Below are positions 18,044-30,186 of a DNA stretch of 64,000 nt, in pieces; within the stretch, counting starts at the first letter, position 1; each line of letters begins with the position of its first letter. The stretch is from Ferrovaceae bacterium. Lineage in GTDB: Bacteria > Pseudomonadota > Gammaproteobacteria > Burkholderiales > Ferrovaceae. The notes below the pieces were generated by a model. The model made no database searches. It was not told the origin of the DNA and saw only the letters and a list, made by a program, of their open reading frames with translations. The stretch lies in NCBI GenBank assembly GCA_027311025.1, contig DAICZS010000003.1:20666-84665 (forward strand). Direction: 5' to 3'. The position numbers and the translations under genes are program-made.

Positions 18044-19200
18044 CCACCACCTTTGCCACCCCGCGCCTGCTGCGCTCTGAATACGACCTCACCCTGTTAT
18101 GGACCATCCTGGCCTTGCTGGCCCTGGGCGTGGTGATGGTGTATTCGGCGTCGATTGCTTCTGCCGAAGCCGATCGCCACATCGGTTACCGCTCCACCTA
18201 CTTTTTCATGCGCCAGCTCATCTATGTGGGCGTGGCCCTGCTGGCTGGGCTGGTGGCGTTCCAGGTACGCGTCGAGACCTGGCAGAAGTGGGCGCCCTAC
18301 CTGTTCGGTGCCGGCCTGCTGGGACTGGCCCTGGTATTGATTCCGGGGGTGGGCAAGGAAGTCAACGGCAGCCGCCGCTGGTTGTCGCTCGTGGTCTTCA
18401 ACCTGCAGCCCTCCGAATTCATGAAATGCTTCGTGGTGCTGTATGCCGCCGATTACACCGTACGCAAGGCCGCCTTCATGCACAGCTTCAAGAAGGGGTT
18501 TGTGCCCATGTTCATCGTGATGTTCCTGGTGGGCGCCCTGCTGTTGCGCGAGCCTGATTTCGGCGCGCTGGCCGTCATGACGGCCATTGCCGCGGCCATC
18601 CTGTTCCTGGGCGGACTCAACTGGCGCCTCTTCGTGGTGCTGATGGCGGTGCTGGCGGTGGGCTTCGTGCTGCTGGTGGTGTTGTCCCCGTACCGCTTCA
18701 ACCGCCTCATCTGGTTCTGGAATCCCTGGGCCGATCCCTTCGGCAAGGGCTACCAGCTCACCCACGCACTGATTGCCTTTGGTCGCGGCGGGTGGTTTGG
18801 CGTGGGGCTTGGCGCCAGCGTGGAAAAGCAACTCTATCTGCCCGAGGCCCATACCGATTTTCTGATGGCGGTGATTGCCGAAGAGCTGGGGTTTGTGGGG
18901 GTGATCATCACCATTGCACTGTTTGTGTTCCTGGTGTGGCGGGCCTTTGCCATCGGCAACCGGGCCGCCTCCATGGAACGTTATTTTGCAGCGTTGACGG
19001 CGCAGGGCGTTGGCGTCTGGATGGCCGTGCAAACGGTGGTCAACATGGGCGTGAACATGGGCATGCTGCCCACCAAGGGGCTGACCCTGCCGCTCCTCAG
19101 TTATGGCGGCAGCGGCATCGTGGCCAACGTGGTGGCACTGGCGGTGCTGTTGCGCATCGATTATGAATCGCGCCAGATGATGCGGGGGCGTGCCCCATGA
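18040..19200 (+). CDS. ftsW: Septal peptidoglycan glycosyltransferase FtsW
   Basis: This 386-residue SEDS-family polymerase has about ten membrane helices. It shows [12 protein letters not shown] near the start, [14 protein letters not shown], the large loop [19 protein letters not shown] and the C-terminal [21 protein letters not shown]. It polymerises lipid II at the septum together with FtsI. It overlaps murD and murG by 4 bases. Confidence 0.98.
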   Translation: MTTTFATPRLLRSEYDLTLLWTILALLALGVVMVYSASIASAEADRHIGYRSTYFFMRQLIYVGVALLAGLVAFQVRVETWQKWAPYLFGAGLLGLALVLIPGVGKEVNGSRRWLSLVVFNLQPSEFMKCFVVLYAADYTVRKAAFMHSFKKGFVPMFIVMFLVGALLLREPDFGALAVMTAIAAAILFLGGLNWRLFVVLMAVLAVGFVLLVVLSPYRFNRLIWFWNPWADPFGKGYQLTHALIAFGRGGWFGVGLGASVEKQLYLPEAHTDFLMAVIAEELGFVGVIITIALFVFLVWRAFAIGNRAASMERYFAALTAQGVGVWMAVQTVVNMGVNMGMLPTKGLTLPLLSYGGSGIVANVVALAVLLRIDYESRQMMRGRAP

Positions 19201-20303
19201 GCCGCTGCGTCCTGATCATGGCAGGCGGCACCGGCGGGCACGTGTTTCCGGCGTTGGCGCTGGCGCAGGAATTGCGCCTGGAAGGATGGCGGGTGGTGTG
19301 GCTGGGTACCCGCGCCGGCATCGAAGCGCGACTCGTGCCCGAACAGGGTTTTGTCCTCGAAACCATTTCCGTGGGCGGGCTGCGTGGCAAGGGCGTGTTG
19401 CGCGCCCTGCTGGCGCCCCTGATGGTGCTGCTGGCCTGCGCCCAGAGCCTGATGGTCCTGTTGCGCCAGCGTCCCGATGTGGTGGTGGGCTTCGGCGGAT
19501 TTGCGGCCTTCCCTGGCGGGTTGACTGCGGTGCTGATGCTCAAGCCCCTGGTGCTCCACGAGCAAAACGCCGTGGCCGGATTGACCAATCGCCTGCTGGG
19601 AAGGCTGGCGCGCCGGGTTTTTGAAGGCTTTCCAAAATCCTTTGAGGCGCCCTCGGCCCATCCGCTGGCGCGCCTTTTTGGCGTGCCGTGCAACGTCATC
19701 TGGTCGGGCAACCCGGTGCGCCCCGAAATTCGCTGGCTGGCGGCCCCTGCCCGGCGCTTTGCCGCACGCAGCGGCGTGCTGCAGATTCTGGTCCTGGGCG
19801 GCAGCCAGGGTGCTCAGGCACTCAATACCCTGATTCCGCGGGCGCTGGCGCTGATACCCGTGGATGAGCGCCCCCTCGTGCTGCATCAGGGCGGGGTCAA
19901 GCTGATGGACACCTTGCGCCAGTCCTATCGCGAGCAGGGTGTGGAAGGCGATCTGCGTCCCTTCATCAAGGACATGGCGGCGGCCTATGCCGGGTGCGAC
20001 CTGGTGATTTGCCGTGCCGGGGCCCTTACCGTTGCGGAACTCGCCGCAGCCGGGGTGGGCAGCATTCTGGTGCCGTTTCCCGCAGCAGTGGATGACCATC
20101 AAACTGCCAATGCGCGCTTCATGGAAGCGCACGGGGCTGCGCGCGTGATGGTCCAATCCCGCCTCAACCCGGCGCTGCTGGCGCAATGGCTGCAGGAGCT
20201 CACGCGGCCCGCGCTGCTCGAGATGGCCGAGGCGGCGCGTGCACTGGCCAGGCCCGAGGCCACCGAAGATCTGGTGCGGGCCTGCAAGGAGCTTGCACCA
20301 TGA
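19197..20303 (+). CDS. murG: UDP-GlcNAc:lipid I GlcNAc transferase
   Basis: This 368-residue GT-B glycosyltransferase works at the inner face of the membrane and converts lipid I to lipid II. The N-terminal glycine loop [28 protein letters not shown], the second glycine loop [11 protein letters not shown] and the donor-binding [16 protein letters not shown] with [14 protein letters not shown] are all present. The length is close to Escherichia coli MurG (355). It has 4-base overlaps on both sides. Confidence 0.98.
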   Translation: MSRCVLIMAGGTGGHVFPALALAQELRLEGWRVVWLGTRAGIEARLVPEQGFVLETISVGGLRGKGVLRALLAPLMVLLACAQSLMVLLRQRPDVVVGFGGFAAFPGGLTAVLMLKPLVLHEQNAVAGLTNRLLGRLARRVFEGFPKSFEAPSAHPLARLFGVPCNVIWSGNPVRPEIRWLAAPARRFAARSGVLQILVLGGSQGAQALNTLIPRALALIPVDERPLVLHQGGVKLMDTLRQSYREQGVEGDLRPFIKDMAAAYAGCDLVICRAGALTVAELAAAGVGSILVPFPAAVDDHQTANARFMEAHGAARVMVQSRLNPALLAQWLQELTRPALLEMAEAARALARPEATEDLVRACKELAP

Positions 20304-21715
20304 AACATAAAGTCAGCCATGTGCATTTCGTGGGCATCGGCGGCTCGGGGATGAGCGGCATTGCCGAAGTGCTGCTCAATCTGGGCTATGAAATCACGGG
20401 CTCGGACCTCGGCAGCAATGCTGCCACGACGCGGCTGGCCGGATTGGGTGCTGTCATCTGGAAGGGTCACGACGCCGCCCATGTGGATGGCGCCGATGCC
20501 GTGGTGGTATCGACCGCAGTCACGGCGGACAATCCCGAAGTGGTGGCCGCGCGTGCGCAACGCATTCCGGTGGTGCCGCGCGCCACCATGCTGGCAGAAC
20601 TGATGCGCTTGAAGAAGGGGATTGCGGTGGCCGGCACCCACGGCAAGACCACCACCACCAGCCTGATTGCCAGCGTGCTGGCCGAGGCAGGGCTCGATCC
20701 CACTTTCGTCATCGGCGGACGCCTGAACAGTGCGGGCAGTCATGCGGCGCTGGGCAGCGGCGAATTCATCGTGGCCGAGGCGGACGAATCCGATGCCTCG
20801 TTTCTGGTGCTTCAGCCCGTCATGGCGGTAGTCACCAACATCGATGCCGATCACATGGAAACCTACGGTCACGACTTCGAACGCCTCAAGTTGGCCTTTG
20901 TGGAATTTCTCGAACACTTGCCCTTCTACGGCGTGGCCGTGCTCTGCGTGGATGATCCGGTGGTGCGCGACATCCTGCCGCGGGTCAGCAAGCCGGTGGT
21001 GGGCTATGGTTTTTCAGAAGAAGCGGCGGTGCGCGCGGTGGACGTGGTGGCCGAAGGCGGGCGCATGCGTTTTGGGGTGGAGCTGCGCGCCGACCGCACC
21101 CTGCGCATGACGCGGCGCCTCGACGTCACGCTCAATCTGCCCGGCCACCACAACGTGCTCAATGCCCTGGCGGCCATCAGTGTGGCCATCGAAGTGGGGG
21201 CCCCCTATCCCGCCATCATCAAGGCCCTGGAAAAATTCAATGGCGTGGCCAGGCGCTTTCAGCGTTACGGCGATTTGTCCCTGCCCGAGGGAGGGCGTTT
21301 CACCCTGGTGGACGACTACGGCCATCATCCGGTGGAAATGGCAGCCACCCTCAGCGCGGCGCGGGGCGCCTTCCCGGGGCGGCGCCTCGTGCTGGCCTTT
21401 CAGCCGCACCGCTACACCCGCACGCGCGATTGCTTTGATGGGTTCGTCACGGTGCTCTCCTCGGTGGACGCGCTGGTGCTGGCCCCGGTTTATGCCGCAG
21501 GCGAGGCGCCCATTGCGGGGGCCGACAGCCCGGCCCTGGTTGCTGCACTGAAGGCACGGAGCGCCTTGCAACCGCTGCTGGCAGAAGACGTCTCGCAACT
21601 GGCGCAGCACACCCTGGGCATGCTGCAGCCGGGGGATGTGCTTGTCACCATGGGAGCCGGCAGCATCGGACAGCTTCCGGGCCAGCTGGTGGCCCTTGCC
21701 GGAGCGCGCGCATGA
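20300..21715 (+). CDS. murC: UDP-MurNAc:L-alanine ligase
   Basis: This 471-residue ligase adds the first amino acid to UDP-MurNAc. It has the nucleotide-binding start [17 protein letters not shown], the ATP loop [30 protein letters not shown] and [14 protein letters not shown]. The start is the ATG at 20300, which overlaps the murG stop (ATGA); a longer frame from 20186 lies inside murG and is rejected. The length is close to Escherichia coli MurC (491). Confidence 0.98.
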   Translation: MKHKVSHVHFVGIGGSGMSGIAEVLLNLGYEITGSDLGSNAATTRLAGLGAVIWKGHDAAHVDGADAVVVSTAVTADNPEVVAARAQRIPVVPRATMLAELMRLKKGIAVAGTHGKTTTTSLIASVLAEAGLDPTFVIGGRLNSAGSHAALGSGEFIVAEADESDASFLVLQPVMAVVTNIDADHMETYGHDFERLKLAFVEFLEHLPFYGVAVLCVDDPVVRDILPRVSKPVVGYGFSEEAAVRAVDVVAEGGRMRFGVELRADRTLRMTRRLDVTLNLPGHHNVLNALAAISVAIEVGAPYPAIIKALEKFNGVARRFQRYGDLSLPEGGRFTLVDDYGHHPVEMAATLSAARGAFPGRRLVLAFQPHRYTRTRDCFDGFVTVLSSVDALVLAPVYAAGEAPIAGADSPALVAALKARSALQPLLAEDVSQLAQHTLGMLQPGDVLVTMGAGSIGQLPGQLVALAGARA

Positions 21716-22653
21716 ACGGCACCCTGCGCCACGACGAACCCATGAGCCGTCACGTCAGCTGGCGAGCCGGTGGGGCTGCGGCACGCTGCTACGTGCCCCG
21801 GCATCGCGACGACCTGGTGGATTTCGTCACGACCCGTGCCGACGCCGAGCGCCTGCATGTCGTGGGACTGGGCAGCAATTTGCTTGTGCGCGACGGCGGC
21901 CTGGATGCCACGGTGGTGCTGACGCACGGTGCCCTGCGTGAAAGCGGCGTGGTGGGGACAGACCCCAAAGGCCGCACGCTGCTGGATGTGGAAGCGGGGG
22001 TTGCGGCCCCCAAGGTGGCGCGCATGGCGGCCCGGCTGGGCCTGTCGGGCGCCGAATTTCTGGCGGGCATTCCAGGAACCATGGGCGGCGCGCTGGCCAT
22101 GAACGCCGGCTGCTACGGCGCAGAAACCTGGGATTTCGTGGCGTCGGTCACCACGCTGGATCGCACTGGGCGCCTGCGTATTCGCACCCCAGCAGACTAT
22201 GACATCGGTTACCGGCATGTGGCGCTGCGCGCTGCTGACGCGGTGGAGCGCCCCGGGGCGGCAGGCCTGGCACCGCTGGAGCCAGAGCCGGAATGGTTTG
22301 TGGCCGCGCGTCTGGCCTTTCCTGCCGGCTCGCCAGAAGCCGCGCTGCAGCGCATCCGCGAACTGCTGGCGCGACGCGTGGCCAGCCAGCCGTTGGGACA
22401 ACCCAACGCGGGGTCGGTGTTCCGCAACCCCGATGGGGGACATGCGGCACAACTGATCGAGGCGTGCGGCCTCAAGGGTACGCGCGTAGGCGCGGCCGAG
22501 GTGTCGCGCAAGCATGCCAATTTCATTGTCAACCTGGGCGGCGCCACGGCCCGGGATATCGAAACGCTGATCGGGCAGGTTCAGGCGCGCGTCTTGCAGG
22601 AACGCGGGGTGGCCCTGGTGACTGAAGTCCGGATTGTGGGGAAGGCTGCATGA
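21712..22653 (+). CDS. murB: UDP-N-acetylenolpyruvoylglucosamine reductase
   Basis: This 313-residue FAD enzyme reduces UDP-GlcNAc-enolpyruvate to UDP-MurNAc. FAD-binding motifs [14 protein letters not shown] and [18 protein letters not shown] are clear. The catalytic serine lies in AGSVFRNP and the late glutamate in VTEVRIVG. It lacks the extra loop of the Escherichia coli type, so it is the shorter type. Residues about 81-86 (VGTDPKG) are encoded by a half copy of the palindromic repeat. It is followed by a 7-codon mini-frame where ddl is expected. Confidence 0.96.
   Translation: MNGTLRHDEPMSRHVSWRAGGAAARCYVPRHRDDLVDFVTTRADAERLHVVGLGSNLLVRDGGLDATVVLTHGALRESGVVGTDPKGRTLLDVEAGVAAPKVARMAARLGLSGAEFLAGIPGTMGGALAMNAGCYGAETWDFVASVTTLDRTGRLRIRTPADYDIGYRHVALRAADAVERPGAAGLAPLEPEPEWFVAARLAFPAGSPEAALQRIRELLARRVASQPLGQPNAGSVFRNPDGGHAAQLIEACGLKGTRVGAAEVSRKHANFIVNLGGATARDIETLIGQVQARVLQERGVALVTEVRIVGKAA
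21954..21966. repeat. Half palindromic repeat (inside murB)
   Basis: GGGGACAGACCCC is identical to one arm of the full copies and is in frame in murB, encoding GTDP as in murE. It lies in a surface-type stretch between the conserved GALRESG and LLDVEAGVA blocks. The second arm is missing. Confidence 0.7.
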
Positions 22654-22670
22654 GGCAAGGGAGGGTTTGA
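22650..22670 (+). other. Seven-codon mini-frame at the expected ddl position
   Basis: ATG AGG CAA GGG AGG GTT TGA overlaps the murB stop as ATGA, the same arrangement as the other gene junctions, and ends 1 base before the ftsQ ATG. It also contains the G-rich ribosome site for ftsQ (GGGAGGG). It may be the scar of a deleted D-Ala-D-Ala ligase gene or just a leader. I claim no function. Confidence 0.35.
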
Positions 22671-22671
22671 C

Positions 22672-23520
22672 ATGGCTGTGTTGACGGTACCTGGATGGTT
22701 GACCTGGGGGCGGCGCGCCACGCGTTCGCAACGGGAACGCGAAGCGCCGGTGCGCGTGGGTCGCCGACGCGGCGCTTCCATGGGAACGCGTCGTCGCGAT
22801 GAACCCCAAACGGCGTTGCTGCCACCGCTGCGCCGCACGCTGCTGCTGGCCCTCAGGGCCATGGGGGTTGGCCTGGTGCTGGCCCTGGTGCTGTCCCTGA
22901 TGGGGTGGGTGGCACAGCGTCCCATGTTTCAAATCCAGCGCGCCGTGGTGAGCGGCGACCTGCAGCAGGTGGACCGCGATCTCGTGGCCAAGCGTGCCCA
23001 CGCCCTGCGTGGCAATTTCTTCACCGTCAACCTGGACGCTGCCGCGGCAGAATTGCGCGCCATTCCCTGGGTGCGCGCCATCAACATGCGCCGCTTGTGG
23101 CCCAACGGGCTCGAGGTGGAGGTGGAGGAGCAGCGCCCCCTGGCCCATTGGGGTGACGAGCAGTTGCTCAACACCTGGGGCGAAGTCTTCGTGGCGGATT
23201 ATGCCGACGCCTTGCCCCGTTTTGACGGTCCTGCCGGAAGCGGCCCGGAAATGGCACGCGCGGCGCAACAGTTCAACCGCGAGCTTGCCCCCATCGGGCG
23301 CCAGGTGGAAGCGCTGGACCTGTCAGAGCGGCGGGCATGGACGCTGCGCCTGGACAACGGTCTGACCCTGTCCCTCGGGCGCGACAACATTCACGAGCGC
23401 CTCACGCGCTTTGTCGGGGTGTACCCGCTCGTCTTCAAGGACGAAACCGCGCGCGGCGCATTGGTGGATTTGCGCTATCCCAGCGGGTTTGCCTTGCGCA
23501 GCGCCGGAGCACGAGGATAA
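22672..23520 (+). CDS. ftsQ: Cell division protein FtsQ
   Basis: This 282-residue protein has a long, Arg-rich cytoplasmic tail (1-55), one membrane helix (about 56-80, LLLALRAMGVGLVLALVLSL) and a periplasmic POTRA domain (about 85-155). The POTRA contains VVSGDLQQVD, IPWVRAINMRRLWPNGLEVEVEEQRPLAHW. A C-terminal beta domain follows that binds FtsBL. The Arg-rich N-terminus is longer than usual; an internal ATG at 22780 (MGTRRRDEPQ) would give 246 residues and is a fair alternative. It is directly followed by ftsA with no gap. Confidence 0.95.
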   Translation: MAVLTVPGWLTWGRRATRSQREREAPVRVGRRRGASMGTRRRDEPQTALLPPLRRTLLLALRAMGVGLVLALVLSLMGWVAQRPMFQIQRAVVSGDLQQVDRDLVAKRAHALRGNFFTVNLDAAAAELRAIPWVRAINMRRLWPNGLEVEVEEQRPLAHWGDEQLLNTWGEVFVADYADALPRFDGPAGSGPEMARAAQQFNRELAPIGRQVEALDLSERRAWTLRLDNGLTLSLGRDNIHERLTRFVGVYPLVFKDETARGALVDLRYPSGFALRSAGARG

Positions 23521-24771
23521 ATGTCCATGATTCCAAAAAATCGAGACAACCGCAGCCTGATCGTCGCTCTCGATATCGGCACGTCCAAGATCGTGGTGAT
23601 CGTGGCGGAGGCAGCGCCTGACGGCACCGGATTTGAGGTGATTGGTCTGGGGCAGCACCCGTCGCGTGGCCTCAAGCGCGGGGTGGTGGTCAACATCGAA
23701 TCTACCGTCAATTCCATCCAGCGCGCGCTGGAAGAAGCAGAGCTGATGGCCAACGTCAAGATTCGCGAAGTGATCACCGGCATTGCCGGCAGCCACGTGA
23801 AAAGCTTCAACTCCCATGGCATGGTGGCCATCAAGGACAAGGAAGTGGCGCCCATGGACGTGGAGCGGGTGCTGGAGACGGCGCGTGCCGTGAGCATTCC
23901 CACCGACCAGCAGATCCTGCACATCCTCACCCAGGAATTCATCATCGATGGCCAGGAGGACGTGCGCGAGCCCGTGGGCATGAGCGGGGTGCGCCTGGAG
24001 GTCAAGGTCCACATTGTTACCGGCGCGGTTTCGGCAGCCCAGAACATCATGAAATGCGTGCGGCGCTGCGGTCTGGAAGTGCGCGACCTGATCCTGCAGC
24101 CGCTGGCCTCGGCCACGGCCGTGCTGACCGAGGACGAAAAGGATCTGGGGGTGTGCCTGGTGGACATTGGCGGGGGCACCACCGACCTTGCAGTATTTGT
24201 GCAGGGGGCCATTCGCCACACCGCGGTCATCCCCATTGCCGGGGACCAGATCACCAACGACATCGCCATGGCGTTGCGCACCCCGACCGCCGCCGCCGAA
24301 GAAATCAAGATTGCCCATGGCTGTGCCCTGCGCCAGATGGCCGATGCCGACCAGCTGGTGGAAGTGCCGGGCGTGGGCGATCGCGGTCCGCGCCAGCTGT
24401 CGCGCCACACCCTGGCTGAGGTGATCGAGCCTCGCGTGGAAGAGCTCTTCACCCTGATCCAGGCAGAGTTGCGTCGCAGCGGCTTCGAGGAGCTGCTCTC
24501 CTCGGGCATTGTGCTCACGGGCGGGACCAGCGCCATGAGCGGCATGCTGGAACTGGGTGAGGAAATATTTCATATGCCGGTTCGGGTGGGCGTGCCCAAT
24601 TATCGGGGCGGCCTCTCTGAAGTGGTACGCAATCCCCGTTTTGCCACCGGCATGGGATTGCTGATTTCGGGTTTTGAACAGCATCAGAAAGCGCAAGTGT
24701 CGCGTGCCAGCATCGGGTCACTCACACAACTGGTGGATCGCATGAAAAACTGGTTCAAGAGTGCGTTTTAA
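23521..24771 (+). CDS. ftsA: Cell division protein FtsA
   Basis: This 416-residue actin-like ATPase tethers FtsZ to the membrane. The ATPase motifs are IVALDIGTSKIVVIV at the N-terminus, VDIGGGTTDLAVF in the middle and SGIVLTGGTSAM near the end, with the 1C/SHS2 region GIAGSHVKSFNSHGMVAI. The C-terminal RMKNWFKSAF forms the amphipathic membrane-targeting helix. The length equals Escherichia coli FtsA (420). Confidence 0.98.
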   Translation: MSMIPKNRDNRSLIVALDIGTSKIVVIVAEAAPDGTGFEVIGLGQHPSRGLKRGVVVNIESTVNSIQRALEEAELMANVKIREVITGIAGSHVKSFNSHGMVAIKDKEVAPMDVERVLETARAVSIPTDQQILHILTQEFIIDGQEDVREPVGMSGVRLEVKVHIVTGAVSAAQNIMKCVRRCGLEVRDLILQPLASATAVLTEDEKDLGVCLVDIGGGTTDLAVFVQGAIRHTAVIPIAGDQITNDIAMALRTPTAAAEEIKIAHGCALRQMADADQLVEVPGVGDRGPRQLSRHTLAEVIEPRVEELFTLIQAELRRSGFEELLSSGIVLTGGTSAMSGMLELGEEIFHMPVRVGVPNYRGGLSEVVRNPRFATGMGLLISGFEQHQKAQVSRASIGSLTQLVDRMKNWFKSAF

Positions 24772-24811
24772 TTCGGTACTATTCGTTCTGTCGGGAAGGA
24801 GAAAATTGAAC

Positions 24812-25966
24812 ATGCCAAATTTTGAAATTCAGGAAAGCGAAGCCCTCGATGCCGTGATCAAGGTGGTCGGGGTAGGGGGCTGTGGCGGCAACGCAGTGGA
24901 GCATATGGTGACACGCGGCGTTTCCGGTGTGGAATTCATTGCCATGAATACCGACAGTCAGGCGTTGAAGCGCAGCAAGGCTGACAAACTGCTGCAGCTG
25001 GGCGGGGCCATGACCAAGGGACTGGGCGCCGGGGCCAACCCCGAAGTCGGTCGCCAGGCGGCGCTGGCTGATCGCGAGCGCATTGCTGAAATGATTTCCG
25101 GAGCCGACATGTTGTTCATCACCGCCGGCATGGGCGGGGGAACGGGCACCGGGGCGGCCCCGGTGGTGGCCCAGATCGCGCGCGAGCAGGGCATTCTCAC
25201 TGTCGCGGTGGTCACCAAGCCGTTCAGTTTCGAAGGCCGGCGCATGAAGACGGCACAGGAGGGCGTTGAAGCCCTGTCCGAATATGTGGACTCCCTCATC
25301 ATCATCCCCAACGAAAAACTGATGAGCGTGCTGGGCGATGACGTGGGCATGCTGGAAGCCTACCAGGCTGCCAATGACGTGTTGCAGGGTGCGGTGGCGG
25401 GCATTGCCGAAGTCATCAATTGCCCCGGGCTCGTCAACGTGGACTTTGCCGACGTGAAGACGGTCATGTCCGAAATGGGCGTGGCCATGATGGGCTCTTC
25501 CATGGCTTCTGGCATCGACCGCGCGCACGTGGCGGCGCAACAGGCCATCGCCAGCCCCTTGCTGGAAGACGTCAACCTCACCGGGGCACGGGGCGTGCTG
25601 GTTAACATCACCGCAAGCCAGGGCATGAAGTTGAAGGAAGTGCACGATGTCATGAACACCATTCGCTCCTTCACGGCTGAAGACGCCACGGTCATTTTTG
25701 GCAGTGTCGTGGACGAGACCATGGGCGACGCGTTGCGTGTCACCATCGTGGCTACCGGTTTGGGCCAGCCCGTCAAGCGGGCGCAGCCCCAGCCGCTGAT
25801 GGTGGTGCGTACCGGAACGGATAACGCCCCCCTGGAAGTGGATTACGATTCCCTGGACCAACCGGCGGTCATGCGTCGCGGACGCAATACCATGGTCGAG
25901 GCCATGCGCGACAACGGCATGGATCTGCTCGACATCCCCGCTTTCCTGCGCAAGCAGGCTGACTGA
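24812..25966 (+). CDS. ftsZ: Cell division GTPase FtsZ
   Basis: This 384-residue tubulin-like GTPase forms the division ring. It has VVGVGGCGGNAVEHM, NTDSQAL, the GTP signature GGGTGTGAAPVVA and the T7 loop NVDFADVKTVMSEMG. The C-terminal peptide LDIPAFLRKQ binds FtsA and ZipA; a ZipA-like gene is at 57.2 kb. The start is the ATG at 24812, with ribosome site GGGAAGGAG. A weak promoter (TTCAAG-17-TACTAT, ending at 24782) may add independent transcription. A longer frame from 24761 overlaps ftsA and is rejected. Confidence 0.98.
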   Translation: MPNFEIQESEALDAVIKVVGVGGCGGNAVEHMVTRGVSGVEFIAMNTDSQALKRSKADKLLQLGGAMTKGLGAGANPEVGRQAALADRERIAEMISGADMLFITAGMGGGTGTGAAPVVAQIAREQGILTVAVVTKPFSFEGRRMKTAQEGVEALSEYVDSLIIIPNEKLMSVLGDDVGMLEAYQAANDVLQGAVAGIAEVINCPGLVNVDFADVKTVMSEMGVAMMGSSMASGIDRAHVAAQQAIASPLLEDVNLTGARGVLVNITASQGMKLKEVHDVMNTIRSFTAEDATVIFGSVVDETMGDALRVTIVATGLGQPVKRAQPQPLMVVRTGTDNAPLEVDYDSLDQPAVMRRGRNTMVEAMRDNGMDLLDIPAFLRKQAD

Positions 25967-25997
25967 GGGGCGCGGGGAAGGATCAGGGTTTTTAGCC

Positions 25998-26003
25998 TAT
26001 AAT
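25998..26003 (+). promoter_or_regulatory. Consensus -10 directly before lpxC
   Basis: A perfect TATAAT ends 7 bases before the lpxC ATG at 26011, so transcription would be expected to start at or within one or two bases of that ATG. No clear -35 is seen. If used, it would make a leaderless mRNA. Confidence 0.5.
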
Positions 26004-26010
26004 GGCGGAT

Positions 26011-26934
26011 ATGTTGAAACAACGTACTTTGAAGACTGCCGTTCAGACCACGGGCGTCGGGCTGCATACCGGCGTCAAGGTGGTGTTGAACATCCGTCCC
26101 GCTCCGGTGGACAACGGGATCGTGTTCGTGCGTTCCGATTTGCCAGGCGCACCGGCTGTCGCGGCTCTGGCAGGAAACGTCACGGATACCCGCCTATCCA
26201 CGCTCATCGAGGCCCATGGTGCCCGCGTCAGCACCATCGAGCACCTCATGTCGGCCTTTTCGGGGTTGGGGGTGGATAACGCCTTCGTAGACGTATCCGG
26301 TCCCGAGGTGCCCATCCTGGATGGCAGTTCGGCCCCCTTCATCTTTCTCATGCAGTCGGTAGGCCTCGTCGAGCAGTCTGCGCCCAAGCGTTACATCCGG
26401 GTCTTGAAACCCCTGGAGGTCACGCAGGGTGACAAGGTGGCGCGTTTCGAGCCGTACAACGGTTTTCGCATCACTTACGAAGGACAGTTCAACCACCCCG
26501 CCTTCGACAAGACCGGTTCCTCGGTCACGGTGGATTTTGCCGACACGTCCTATGCGCGCGAAGTGTCCCGGGCCCGCACGTTCGGTTTCACGCAGGATGT
26601 GGAAATGCTGCGCTCCCAGGGCCTTGCCCTCGGGGGCAGTCTTGAAAACGCCATCGTGATGGACGAGTTTCGGGTGCTCAACGCCGACGGCCTGCGTTAT
26701 GCCGACGAATTCCTGCGCCATAAGATCCTGGATGCCGTGGGCGATCTCTACCTGCTAGGACATCCCCTCATCGGCGCTTTCCTGGGCCATAAATCAGGCC
26801 ACGCCCTCAACAACGTTGCTGCACGGGCCTTGCTGGCCGACACCAGCGCCTGGGCCTGGGCCAGCTTTGCGGCGGGCGATCCCCTGCCTTCTGCATTCAT
26901 CGAACCCCTGCCGCAAACCCAGCCGGCATTCTGA
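26011..26934 (+). CDS. lpxC: UDP-3-O-acyl-GlcNAc deacetylase
   Basis: This 307-residue Zn-dependent enzyme carries out the committed step of lipid A synthesis. It opens with [21 protein letters not shown] and has the metal histidine in [17 protein letters not shown], the substrate segment [26 protein letters not shown] and the late histidine in [11 protein letters not shown] start at 26011 by match to the family N-terminus; an ATG at 26002 adds three residues (MAD). There is no strong ribosome site before 26011. It is the last gene of the cluster and convergent with the DUF721 gene, 10 bases away. Confidence 0.97.
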   Translation: MLKQRTLKTAVQTTGVGLHTGVKVVLNIRPAPVDNGIVFVRSDLPGAPAVAALAGNVTDTRLSTLIEAHGARVSTIEHLMSAFSGLGVDNAFVDVSGPEVPILDGSSAPFIFLMQSVGLVEQSAPKRYIRVLKPLEVTQGDKVARFEPYNGFRITYEGQFNHPAFDKTGSSVTVDFADTSYAREVSRARTFGFTQDVEMLRSQGLALGGSLENAIVMDEFRVLNADGLRYADEFLRHKILDAVGDLYLLGHPLIGAFLGHKSGHALNNVAARALLADTSAWAWASFAAGDPLPSAFIEPLPQTQPAF

Positions 26935-26944
26935 CCTGACCTGA

Positions 26945-27376
26945 TTAGCGTTTTCGGGCTTCCAGCAGGTGCTCCACGGCCGTTTTGAGCGGCCCGGGCG
27001 CCAGTGTTTCGGCCAGGGCTTCGAAATGGCGCAGCGTTTCGGGCGAGAGCGGCTGTGCCGGGCGCACGCGCGCGGTGGGGCGGTTTGTCGAGGGGACCAC
27101 CTGCAGGCGCAGGGCCGAGAGTTCGGGTTGCACCTGGGCGATGGCCCGCGACAGGGAGGGCGCCAGCTGGCGCAGCTTGGCTGCCACGGCACTGCTTTCC
27201 GTTTCCACCACGAGGCGACAGCCCTCCACCCCGACGACACGGGCATAGGGGCGCAGGCTGGCTGGCAGGGCGGCCTGCCAGGCCTGTTGCAGGGCAGTCA
27301 GCGACTGCACCCGGGACTGCAGGGCGCCAAAGGCCTGGTCTGCGTTCAGTATCTCTTGCAGGGCGCGGGTACTCAT
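26945..27376 (-). CDS. DUF721 (DciA-like) protein
   Basis: This 143-residue protein is Ala/Leu/Arg-rich. The central part ([47 protein letters not shown], residues about 29-76) has the pattern of DUF721, the family of the DnaB-helicase partner DciA. The C-terminal 60 residues are low in conservation. Whether it really loads or binds DnaB cannot be told from sequence. It is a single gene on the minus strand, convergent with lpxC and divergent from secA (77-base gap), a placement often seen in betaproteobacteria. Confidence 0.75.
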   Translation of the reverse strand: MSTRALQEILNADQAFGALQSRVQSLTALQQAWQAALPASLRPYARVVGVEGCRLVVETESSAVAAKLRQLAPSLSRAIAQVQPELSALRLQVVPSTNRPTARVRPAQPLSPETLRHFEALAETLAPGPLKTAVEHLLEARKR

Positions 27377-27418
27377 GGGGCCATTCTATCAGGAGCAGGT
27401 TCCGGGCCCGTACTCTGG

Positions 27419-27424
27419 TAAAAT
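27419..27424 (+). promoter_or_regulatory. -10 element of secA
   Basis: TAAAAT lies 30 bases before the secA ATG in the intergenic space shared with the DUF721 gene. The -35 position (CAGGTT) is poor. Confidence 0.4.
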
Positions 27425-27453
27425 CGTTTCTTTTGCTTGCCGGCCCCCTCGTC

Positions 27454-30177
<2,724 letters not shown>

Positions 30178-30186
30178 GGAAATCCT

